Shown: one piece after another, positions 42,001 through 48,243 of the stretch
How the letters are laid out: the number at the start of each line of letters is the position of its first letter
Position numbering within the stretch: the first letter of the stretch is position 1
Assembly (NCBI GenBank): GCA_934489015.1
Contig: CAKSSN010000019.1
Coordinates: 1-48,243, forward strand
DNA from: an uncultured Clostridia bacterium
Lineage (GTDB): Bacteria > Bacillota > Clostridia > UBA1381
DNA length: 48,243 nt
Direction of reading: 5' to 3'
Made by a program: the position numbers and the translations under genes
The notes under the pieces: generated by a model
What the model saw: only the letters and a program-made list of their open reading frames with translations
Told to the model about the DNA's origin: nothing
Databases searched by the model: none

Positions 42001-42275
42001 TTTCATCAGAAAGCGATATTGAAATTGTCGGAGTTGAAAACAATAAAACATACGACAAAGTCGGAGCGGTTAAGGCGTATCTGCGTATGCCGGACGAGAT
42101 AGCGTCGTATAAGGTTACATTAAACAATAAAACGCTTGATAATGTGACATTGAATGATAAGACTCTTGAATTTGATTTAAGCGGCACGGAAAGAGGAGCA
42201 TACACCCTTTATGTAACCGCGCTTAACAAGCAAAACAAGTATTTTTGCGCTGATGTGAGCTTTAATGTGAAATAG
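39087..42275 (+). CDS. Secreted clan GH-A glycoside hydrolase with N-terminal CBM (paralogue)
   Basis: 1062 residues. Signal peptide to about A25; a CBM6/35-like module at about 30-172 (VIKIEAENYESGSAIFYDS, ASGGKFI, YIDCFTF); then the same beta-sandwich as in the 35125 protein (DTSAGVFEENNPV...FPIGWYRIRLKD). The TIM-barrel spans about 300-580 with acid/base E394 in EVVNEAD and nucleophile E490 in IWLTEAG, spaced as in the paralogue. Further shared parts are TPAERIVIQQLW, an Ig-like domain and a C-terminal beta-sandwich at about 820-970. AAAGGAGG lies 7 nt ahead of the ATG. It is the only gene here joining CBM and catalytic domain in one chain. Family and substrate are not established. Confidence 0.75.
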   Translation: MRRKQCFICALVFIIFTVISGIVFAEDDKLVIKIEAENYESGSAIFYDSSSPLASGGKFISSWHEPQKNENYLYTYTFTAPQKGTYKMDGIFNELNQSFTTDISFYVNDPDNSVSSWSKGDRVGSLYMYKMSGGNVKLNKGVNTLYMKINGSDLNASGAITVYIDCFTFTKEANVPFSLEKVSLADTSAGVFEENNPVRLMFDYTAPTPEACSYSINITDFWNRNVLNEIITVKKGVESYTLSLGTFPIGWYRIRLKDLQSDSELGDYLAFSVVVSYSKRGNISDSSIAADSDIAWNGNISKLKNYKKDYHDMAKLCGIKWLRTRTAGKYSSQSNMDYGYMMKERGLNQLALTAVSTMGDQSATQDLFTYGYDLWKQHAQWYGDTLGALEVVNEADLSSNASLGSAERYAAYYKAAAIGISDAENKIYQTMTPTASSGGIWNDLLYRNDVLKYTDIQNYHAHEGVALRTKQIKEKQIAYSDSKLPIWLTEAGYTQITKEGDVLSLDQMKTASEQLIKRAMDSLSNGATKHFWFLLTPYIENGGNYSSHHPSGMPYPMYSVLSNLTYQLGEGRYIGVADVPAGMTGHMFSDGLGNDVMVLYSDSENYAVIKADKVRYSDITGYEQIKTADENGEIRIFAGSEPVFVKFFGKAPESVYFPKTIEEKLQRKTFTPAERIVIQQLWSNDITSAQVAHENGYQLKTGEEYEVSLKLYNFNDEKMSGVLKCSADNQIVWDSADKSFEIEPWGTQDLTYTFKIDENAEGGTDGNIRFWGTTDSGDEVSSSVAYFRIVQDGRVIAPDKRVNFENGSAENRWDLANIAETGNAKMSSDGENAIFKVKLPGNKWFFPFFHITDEEREALGSAQGFVFDAKASGHTGNTRLQMFVYMKDGRQYYSSSVGFKFEDMEKDYVCCIFPYTQFNLYSSPLGNVEIRNFDVDSISHISVGFSGSAIDVPEYRFKNFGYFYSDLKSEQLSSESDIEIVGVENNKTYDKVGAVKAYLRMPDEIASYKVTLNNKTLDNVTLNDKTLEFDLSGTERGAYTLYVTALNKQNKYFCADVSFNVK

Positions 42276-42305
42276 GCTTAATGTTATTATGAACGGAGGA
42301 TTTGA

Positions 42306-43970
42306 ATGAAAAAATTTTTAGCGGTTTCATTGCTGCTGCTTGCTTTTGCGGTGCGAGCAAGCGCGGATGTTGATATACAGGTTAAGAATAAAAAAGGAAG
42401 TGCCGTTATACGCACAGAGGTAAATCTCGGAGCCGAAAACGCATATAAGCTTGTTTCAACGTCAATGACAAATGCCAGAAGAACGCCGGTATACATTGAT
42501 GCCGGAATAACGGACGCGGAAGGAAACATTGTGTTTGAATATGAAAACACGGGCGTGAGCGGAACCTACAAAATATATGTTGATTCTGCGGATTTGGATT
42601 TAAAAAGAGAATTTTTGCTTGAGGATTTCAAGGGCAAGGACTATTACAGCCCGATGTTTGAGCGGATTAATACAGCTGCGGACAGCGGAGCTTTGGAGGA
42701 GCTCAGGGTAGCTTCTGAGGCTTTATTTGAGGACGTGGGCTATGATTTGAATGAGTATAACAGCCTGAAGGATAAACAGGCGGTTTATAAGCTGTTTGCA
42801 AACGATAAAAAGGGCGAGGTTTATTCGGATATTGAGGCGATCGAGAAAAATTTCGCTATATCATGCACTCTTGCAAAAATAGCCGAAAACGATGACGGAG
42901 AAGCCTTATGGAATTTATATCTTGCTGACAAAACAGATAAAAATATCGGCTTTTCGCTTCCGAAAAGCAGCGGCAATACCGTTGCCGACGAGTTAAAGGA
43001 GAGCATCAGAATTAAGACCTTCTCAGAGGCTGCAAAGGCGGAATATCTTACGCGTACGGACGCTTCGGACGCGCTTGAGCGGTGCTGCCTGATTGTTCCT
43101 ATCAGGGAAGCTGAGCATTATGAGGATGTTAAAAAGGTGATTGAATCTTATGTAAACGGCGGCAAATTAAACGCCGATATAAAGGATAAAAACGCCGTTT
43201 CGGTATACAAGAAAATGATGGGGAAGAGCTACGAAAGCTTCTCTGAGATTGAAAGCGACTTCGCGGATATACTGAAAGATTTGAAAAAGACCGCTTCAAA
43301 GCCGTCGTCCGGCGGCGGTAGCAGCGGTGGCGGAAATAAAAATTCGTCAAAGGGGATTTTGCGGATAGATCCGACCGAAAACAATAATTCGGGCGATACC
43401 GAAACAAAAACAAGCACCGGCAACACGCCAAAAATGACCTTCAGCGATATGGAGGACGCCAAATGGGCGCTCGATGCGGTTGAAGGCTTATACGAAAAGG
43501 GGATAATATCGGGAGTCGGAGACGGAAAATTTGATCCGCACCGATATGTCAGCCGCGCCGAGTTTGCCAAAATGGCAGTTAAGCTTGCTTCGTATACACC
43601 TGATCGCAGCTATAGCTTTAATGATGTGCAGGAGGGAGCATGGTATTCGGACTTTGTTAATGCCGCCTGCGCAAACGGCATTTTTGTCGGCGGCGAGGAC
43701 GGAAGCTTTAAGCCCGATGATCATATTACGCGCGAGCAGCTGGCAATAGTGGTTTACAGAATGATTAAGGAAAAGGCTGATTTCCCCGACGTGCAAAGCG
43801 GTAGCTTTGAGGACGATTTCCAAATAGACGAGTGCTTTAAAGGCGCGGTATATTCCCTGAAAGCAATCGGCGTTATAAGCGGAAGAAGCAATAAATTGTA
43901 CTGCCCGAACGAAAGCGTTACGCGTGTTGAAGCGGCAGTGATACTTTCTAATATCAGTAAGTATTTCTGA
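42306..43970 (+). CDS. Surface protein with three C-terminal SLH repeats
   Basis: 554 residues. Signal peptide MKKFLAVSLLLLAFAVRASA; an N-terminal beta-domain (about 21-100, with ITDAEGNIVFEYENTGVSGTYKIYV); an alpha-rich region at about 105-325 without recognised family; a flexible linker PSSGGGSSGGGNKNSS (about 333-348); then three SLH units at about 377-430 (WALDAVEGLYEKGIISG, YVSRAEFAKM), 437-490 (VNAACANGIFVGGEDGSFKPDDHITREQLA) and 493-552. SLH triplets bind pyruvylated secondary wall polymer, so the protein should be held at the cell wall. It lies between the GH-A enzymes and a second SLH protein. It may be an anchor or scaffold (inference); no catalytic motif is visible. Confidence 0.85.
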   Translation: MKKFLAVSLLLLAFAVRASADVDIQVKNKKGSAVIRTEVNLGAENAYKLVSTSMTNARRTPVYIDAGITDAEGNIVFEYENTGVSGTYKIYVDSADLDLKREFLLEDFKGKDYYSPMFERINTAADSGALEELRVASEALFEDVGYDLNEYNSLKDKQAVYKLFANDKKGEVYSDIEAIEKNFAISCTLAKIAENDDGEALWNLYLADKTDKNIGFSLPKSSGNTVADELKESIRIKTFSEAAKAEYLTRTDASDALERCCLIVPIREAEHYEDVKKVIESYVNGGKLNADIKDKNAVSVYKKMMGKSYESFSEIESDFADILKDLKKTASKPSSGGGSSGGGNKNSSKGILRIDPTENNNSGDTETKTSTGNTPKMTFSDMEDAKWALDAVEGLYEKGIISGVGDGKFDPHRYVSRAEFAKMAVKLASYTPDRSYSFNDVQEGAWYSDFVNAACANGIFVGGEDGSFKPDDHITREQLAIVVYRMIKEKADFPDVQSGSFEDDFQIDECFKGAVYSLKAIGVISGRSNKLYCPNESVTRVEAAVILSNISKYF

Positions 43971-43987
43971 TGAAAGGTGGAAACAAC

Positions 43988-46663
43988 ATGAAAAAATATT
44001 TGAGCTTGATGCTTGCAATTTCCATATGCTTTGCGTCACTTGCTTCGGCAGCGGCGGATACGTATGAGGGCGAGCTCCCGATTTGCGCGGAAACGGCGTT
44101 TAAGCTGGGACTTATAGAAAATGATGACAATGACGAAAGAAATCCTTCCGGATTTGTTACAAGAGCGGATTTTGCACATATGGTATACCGCGTTTTAAAT
44201 TACGGCGAGGACAGCGCTCAGGCGGTGCGCGTGAGCTATTTCAGCGACGTCGGGATATATCATTATGCCGCAGCCGAGATAGGCTTTATTGCAGGGCTCG
44301 GAATTGTAAACGGCTACGGCGACGGAACCTTTCGCCCGGAGGAAAACATAAAAACCTCCGACGCGGCAGCTATTTTAATGGCAGCGGCAGGATATACGAA
44401 AAGCAGCGGAATTTCGGGAGATGAAATAAACAATATTGCAAGAAGCAGCGGACTTTTCAGCGGCGTAAGCTTTTCGGAGGACGGTCTTTTAAGGCGCGCT
44501 CAGGCGGCGTGTCTGCTCGGCAATTTCCTTTTCGTAAACACCGTTTCGTATTCAGACAATAAAATCGAAACTGACGGCGATACCGTTTTATCAAGGTTTA
44601 TGCATTTGACGTATACCGACGGCGTTGTCAGGCAGTCGGGCGGTATTTCGCTTTATGACAACGAGCCCGGTGATAATATTCTTACAATAGATAATGAGGA
44701 TTATTTTCTGAATAATCCGGACGATTACGAAAGCTATGTAGGTATGCGCGTTCGCTGCTATGCGGATGAGGATAATGTTGTCGCCTCGCTTATACCGATG
44801 AAAAACAAAATACTTACATTGAGCTATGGGGATATTATAAGCTATAAGGATAATGTATATACGTATTATGACGAAAACGGATCCAAAAAGCAGGCAAGAC
44901 TTGCTCCGGACAGAGATATGCTTCTGAACAACGCATATTATTCGGGCAGCGATATGGATTTGCCGACATATACAAAAATCACCCTTATAGACAATGACAA
45001 CAGCGGCGTTTACGATATTGTTAAAATTGATGAATATATGACAGGCATAGTAGACAAGGTGCGCAGCAGCTCAAATGCCGTTGTTATGAAAAACTGTGAC
45101 GAAAACGGAAACAATATAGTTTACGATTTTGACAGTTATAAAAATATAATCGTGTATGACGAATACGGCGCAAAAAATGAGTTCGGCAGAATAAAATCCG
45201 GCATGGTTATAAGCGTTGCGAAAAGAAGCAGCGATACGGTAATTATATACACGTCGAGTAAAAGAACAGAAGGTAAGGTTACGGAATTTGACCGCGAGAA
45301 TATGTATGTGAAAATTGACGGCGTGGAATATCCGACCGTTTATAATCCGTATATGAGCCGCTGGGACGGCGCTGTCGGAACAACGCTTACGGTTTATTTT
45401 GACTATCTCGGCAATGCCGCAGCGTTTGAAGGCGCTGCGCGTGAGGGGTGGAGCTATGCGTATATTATCCGCTGCACAATTGACGATACAACGGATTTGC
45501 TTACAATAAAGCTGCTTGACCGTGACGGAAAAATATACAGGCTCGCGTGTGACGACAGCGTGTATATAGATTCTAAGTGCTATAAAAACGCAAGCGACGC
45601 GCTTTTAAAAATGAAACAGGCATATTCCGATTTTGCCGAATACAGCAGGGGAGAAACGGAAAGCGAAAAAAAGGTTTATGACAGAATGTCCGTAAGACTT
45701 ATGAGATACTATATTTCGGGCGAAAAAATAAAAAGGATTGACACACCTGTTTTTAAGAGTATGTTTGACAAAAAGACGGAAAATAACGATTTTTCCGACT
45801 GCCTTGAAATAACCGCCAAAGGAAATTTGCAGTATTCAAACACGTTTTCAAGTATGCTCAGAGCTCCGTATACGACAAGCACGGAAATATCGGGCGAGAT
45901 TGTGTGCGACGCAAAAACAGCCGTATTTGTTGTGCCGAGCACTAATGACGACCTGTCCGACGATGATTTGTTCGGAGTATATAGCTCTCTTTCGGACGCA
46001 AAGCTTAAAAATGACACCTATTATGCTTCGTGCGGATATACAATCTCCGACGGCAATGTTATTTCCGACGCGGTTGTTATATCAAAGAGCAAGGGCGAGT
46101 CGTCTTCAACATTTGATATAGGCATATATTACGATACATATGACGGCATTGACGATGAGGAAGAGGTTTCGCACTATGTAAGAGGAATATTTGACGGATC
46201 GGAGCAGGCTTATCCGCTTTCGGATAATAATAAAATAAAGCTTTCCGACTTAAAGCGCGGCGACGCTATACTTTATTCGGTTGAAAACGGAAAAATAGCT
46301 GTCGAATTAATAGCTTACCGCGAAGAGCCGAAAAGCGGAACGCTTTTTGACGACCCTATATATCTGACGCGTTCGGGAGAAAAGCATTATTTTGCTAAAG
46401 GAAGAATTTGCCTTGCAAAAATAATACGCATACAGGACGGAAATGCGCTTATAAAATTCGACAATGACAAATATCAAAGCGAGATAATGACAGGCTTCGG
46501 AAATTCGATACTTATGTGCGATTTATCCGAAAGCAAAAATATGTTTACAACGGTTTTGGCAGATGAAATAAAAACGGTTGAGGTTTACGGAGAAAATGCC
46601 GATTATATTATATTTAACCAGAGGGACGGTTATATAGGCGATAAATTACTTATAAGGAAATAA
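43988..46663 (+). CDS. Large surface protein with N-terminal SLH repeats
   Basis: 891 residues. Signal peptide MKKYLSLMLAISICFASLASA; two clear SLH-type units at about 30-85 (AETAFKLGLIENDD, GFVTRADFAHMVYRVLNYG) and 88-140 (YHYAAAEIGFIAGLGIVNGYGDGTFRPEENI), plus a weaker third to about 190. The remaining about 700 residues are beta-rich and Asp/Tyr-rich, in repeats built around D-G-V-V-R-Q-S-G and G-K-V-T-E-F-D-like turns; I recognise no enzyme family. The ATG at 43988 has AAAGGTGG 7 nt ahead; an ATG at 43970 overlapping the previous stop would add six residues. Linked to the hydrolases by short gaps, it is likely a wall-attached partner of the same system. Confidence 0.78.
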   Translation: MKKYLSLMLAISICFASLASAAADTYEGELPICAETAFKLGLIENDDNDERNPSGFVTRADFAHMVYRVLNYGEDSAQAVRVSYFSDVGIYHYAAAEIGFIAGLGIVNGYGDGTFRPEENIKTSDAAAILMAAAGYTKSSGISGDEINNIARSSGLFSGVSFSEDGLLRRAQAACLLGNFLFVNTVSYSDNKIETDGDTVLSRFMHLTYTDGVVRQSGGISLYDNEPGDNILTIDNEDYFLNNPDDYESYVGMRVRCYADEDNVVASLIPMKNKILTLSYGDIISYKDNVYTYYDENGSKKQARLAPDRDMLLNNAYYSGSDMDLPTYTKITLIDNDNSGVYDIVKIDEYMTGIVDKVRSSSNAVVMKNCDENGNNIVYDFDSYKNIIVYDEYGAKNEFGRIKSGMVISVAKRSSDTVIIYTSSKRTEGKVTEFDRENMYVKIDGVEYPTVYNPYMSRWDGAVGTTLTVYFDYLGNAAAFEGAAREGWSYAYIIRCTIDDTTDLLTIKLLDRDGKIYRLACDDSVYIDSKCYKNASDALLKMKQAYSDFAEYSRGETESEKKVYDRMSVRLMRYYISGEKIKRIDTPVFKSMFDKKTENNDFSDCLEITAKGNLQYSNTFSSMLRAPYTTSTEISGEIVCDAKTAVFVVPSTNDDLSDDDLFGVYSSLSDAKLKNDTYYASCGYTISDGNVISDAVVISKSKGESSSTFDIGIYYDTYDGIDDEEEVSHYVRGIFDGSEQAYPLSDNNKIKLSDLKRGDAILYSVENGKIAVELIAYREEPKSGTLFDDPIYLTRSGEKHYFAKGRICLAKIIRIQDGNALIKFDNDKYQSEIMTGFGNSILMCDLSESKNMFTTVLADEIKTVEVYGENADYIIFNQRDGYIGDKLLIRK

Positions 46664-46679
46664 AAAGGAGAATGCTTTT

Positions 46680-48011
46680 ATGAAAACAGTTAAATTTGAT
46701 TTCGGCAAAACAATAGGTAAAATAAAGCCTATGAATTCCGTAGGTCAGCCGCCACTCGATGGCGTTTCGACAGAGTTTTTTAAATATCTGAAGGACGCTA
46801 ACATGACGTATTCAAGGCTTCATGACGTCGGCGGGTGGTTCGGCGGAAATATGTTTGTTGACGTGCCGAATATTTTCAGAGATTTTAACGCCGATGTGAA
46901 TGATCCGTCATCATACGACTTCACATTTACCGATATTTTAATAAAGGGAATAACGGACGCGGACTGTGAGCCTATTTTCAGGCTCGGCGTTACGATAGAA
47001 AATTTTGCGGCAATAAAATCATACAGGCTCGATCCGCCTGCCGACTATGACAAGTGGGCGCGCATATGCGAGCATATAATCCGCCATTACCGTGAAGGGT
47101 GGGCAGACGGATTTTACTATGATATAACCTATTGGGAAATTTGGAACGAGCCCGATAACGAGCCGGAGCCCGACGTAAACCCGATGTGGACAGGGAGCGC
47201 GGAGGACTATTATCGCCTTTATACAACTGCGAGCAAGTATCTTAAGAGCTGCTTCGGCGACAGTATAAAAATCGGGGGATATGCTTCATGCGGCTTTTAT
47301 AAGCTTTTTCACAATCCGGAGGAATACGGCTTTGACGCAAAGCTTAAAATTGAGCCGAGCAGACCGAAGCAGGATATTTACAGCATGGAATTTTTTCACG
47401 GATTTATGAAATATATAAAAAAGGAAAATGCGCCCATTGACTTTTTCTCATGGCATTGCTACGGAGCTGCTTATATTATGGAAATTATGGCGGATTATTT
47501 GGACAGTCAGCTGACATATTACGGCTATGACGGCATAGAAACAATGCTTAACGAGTGGAATCCCGTGTTCGATTACAATAAGGTCGGAACGTCCGAAGCG
47601 TGTGCAAAAACCGCCGCCGTGCTTTGCACCATGCAAAATAAGAAAACTGATATTTTATGCTATTATGACGCGAGAATAAAGGGCGGCTTGTACGGCGGAC
47701 TTTTTAATTCTTATACCCAAAAGCCGTTTTGTACATATTATCCGTTTCTTGTGTTTGGCGAAATGCTGAAGATAGGGAACCAGACCGAGTGCGATTATGA
47801 GCATGAGGACGGCTTTTATGCTTTGGCTGCGGCAGGAGACGGGGAAAATATCGCAATGCTTGTAAATTCAAGCGAAAAAGATATGCAGATTAATACGAAT
47901 ATTGCGGGCGCAAGCGTGTATTTGATTGATGAAGATAATTTTTATAAAATATCGGATTTAAAATCTGATGAATTTGTTTTAAAAGCTTATCAGGTTGCTG
48001 TTATAAAGTGA
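46680..48011 (+). CDS. GH39-type glycoside hydrolase (beta-xylosidase-like), cytoplasmic
   Basis: 443 residues and no signal peptide, so it acts inside the cell. The barrel start YSRLHDVGGWFGGNMFVDVPNIF, acid/base E157 in YWEIWNEPDN and nucleophile E292 in TMLNEWNP match GH39 (beta-xylosidase/alpha-L-iduronidase) and clan GH-A. The FFSWHCYG block before strand 7 is also a family trait. The short C-terminal beta-domain ends AYQVAVIK. Family members remove xylose, galactose or other residues from oligosaccharide ends; specificity cannot be read here. AAAGGAG precedes the ATG, 16 bp after the SLH gene. A secreted-side operon with an internal glycosidase implies import of the products. Confidence 0.88.
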   Translation: MKTVKFDFGKTIGKIKPMNSVGQPPLDGVSTEFFKYLKDANMTYSRLHDVGGWFGGNMFVDVPNIFRDFNADVNDPSSYDFTFTDILIKGITDADCEPIFRLGVTIENFAAIKSYRLDPPADYDKWARICEHIIRHYREGWADGFYYDITYWEIWNEPDNEPEPDVNPMWTGSAEDYYRLYTTASKYLKSCFGDSIKIGGYASCGFYKLFHNPEEYGFDAKLKIEPSRPKQDIYSMEFFHGFMKYIKKENAPIDFFSWHCYGAAYIMEIMADYLDSQLTYYGYDGIETMLNEWNPVFDYNKVGTSEACAKTAAVLCTMQNKKTDILCYYDARIKGGLYGGLFNSYTQKPFCTYYPFLVFGEMLKIGNQTECDYEHEDGFYALAAAGDGENIAMLVNSSEKDMQINTNIAGASVYLIDEDNFYKISDLKSDEFVLKAYQVAVIK

Positions 48012-48072
48012 TAATCAAAAGGCCCATAGCATAGCCTTGTGTCTTGAAGCACGGAAAGGAACGATTATAAAA

Positions 48073-48243
48073 ATGAAATATAATAATGAGTATACAAGAG
48101 AAATTTCATTTCCGTTAGGCGGAATAGGCACTGGGAGCATAGGTCTTGCGGGGAACGGACGGTTTGTAGATTGGGAAATTTTTAACCGTCCGTCAAAGGG
48201 CAGCACAAACCGTGAGTCGCATTTTGCAATTAAGGCTGTAAGA
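48073..48243 (+). CDS. GH116-family glycoside hydrolase, N-terminus only
   Basis: 57 residues before the window edge. YTREISFPLGGIGTGSIGLAGNGRFVDWEIFNRPSKGS is the conserved start of GH116 (bile-acid beta-glucosidase GBA2-like, beta-glucosidase/beta-xylosidase) proteins. No signal peptide, so it is likely intracellular. It follows the GH39 gene by 61 bp; the ribosome site (AAAGGAA) is about 12 nt ahead of the ATG. The catalytic residues lie outside the window, so activity cannot be judged. Confidence 0.85.
   Translation, partial: MKYNNEYTREISFPLGGIGTGSIGLAGNGRFVDWEIFNRPSKGSTNRESHFAIKAVR

Overview
The window (48,243 bp, fairly AT-rich intergenic DNA, clear Shine-Dalgarno sites, sigma-A type -35/-10 promoters, hairpin plus T-tract terminators) looks like a chromosomal segment of an uncultured gut-type member of the Clostridia (Firmicutes). 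Pointers are a class 1B pyrD with pyrK, a pyr leader with a Bacillus/Clostridium-style attenuator, S-layer homology (SLH) anchored proteins, LplABC-type and CUT1 sugar ABC transporters without a local ATPase gene, and AraC regulators next to sugar genes. The exact family cannot be read from the sequence. No rRNA, tRNA or CRISPR array was recognised.

Layout. 1-487: dispersed palindromic repeats, a bidirectional terminator and a six-unit tandem repeat. 488-2122 (-): an acyl-CoA synthetase with its own promoter. 7412 down to 2351 (-): a five-gene sugar-type cluster (two MDR dehydrogenases, a Gfo/Idh/MocA oxidoreductase, an SDR epimerase, a GH99-like/WbsX protein), divergent from an AraC/cupin regulator at 7536-8288 (+). 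8290-9127: an insertion-sequence remnant and repeats. 9128-11944 (-): trkA-trkH potassium uptake. 12154-14412 (+): a P1B-2 (Zn/Cd/Pb) exporter behind a strong promoter and an ArsR/SmtB-type operator. 14458-17300: a degenerate, repeat-filled island holding remnants of a GH105 unsaturated glycuronyl hydrolase and of an LplA-LplB-LplC transporter.

17315-25633 (+): pyrimidine operon pyrC-carA-carB-pyrK-pyrD-pyrF behind a promoter and a leader that can fold as anti-antiterminator, antiterminator or terminator; pyrB and pyrE are not here. 25939-29209 (-): a CUT1 sugar ABC transporter (lipoprotein, two permeases), preceded by a membrane-bound AraC-type regulator (29477-31759, -). 32284-48243 (+): a surface glycan-degradation locus. 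It has a secreted protein with four carbohydrate-binding-like modules; a large secreted clan GH-A hydrolase; a second CBM-type protein; a larger paralogous GH-A hydrolase; an SLH protein with three C-terminal SLH repeats; a second SLH protein with N-terminal SLH repeats; an intracellular GH39-type glycosidase; and the start of a GH116 glycosidase. From 35125 on the genes are 16-61 bp apart and are probably one transcript.

Proposed logic (inference): secreted GH-A enzymes and CBM proteins act on an external glycan near an SLH-tethered surface, the CUT1 transporter under its membrane AraC regulator imports oligosaccharides, and the signal-less GH39 and GH116 enzymes finish them inside. The collapsed GH105-LplABC region suggests that a second, pectin-like system was lost here. 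The most interesting items are the two paralogous GH-A enzymes of unclear family with the CBM/SLH operon, the mutually exclusive pyr leader, the 17-bp repeats whose mini-hairpin arms covary, and the insertion-sequence remnant that seems to carry a read-through-silencing hairpin.
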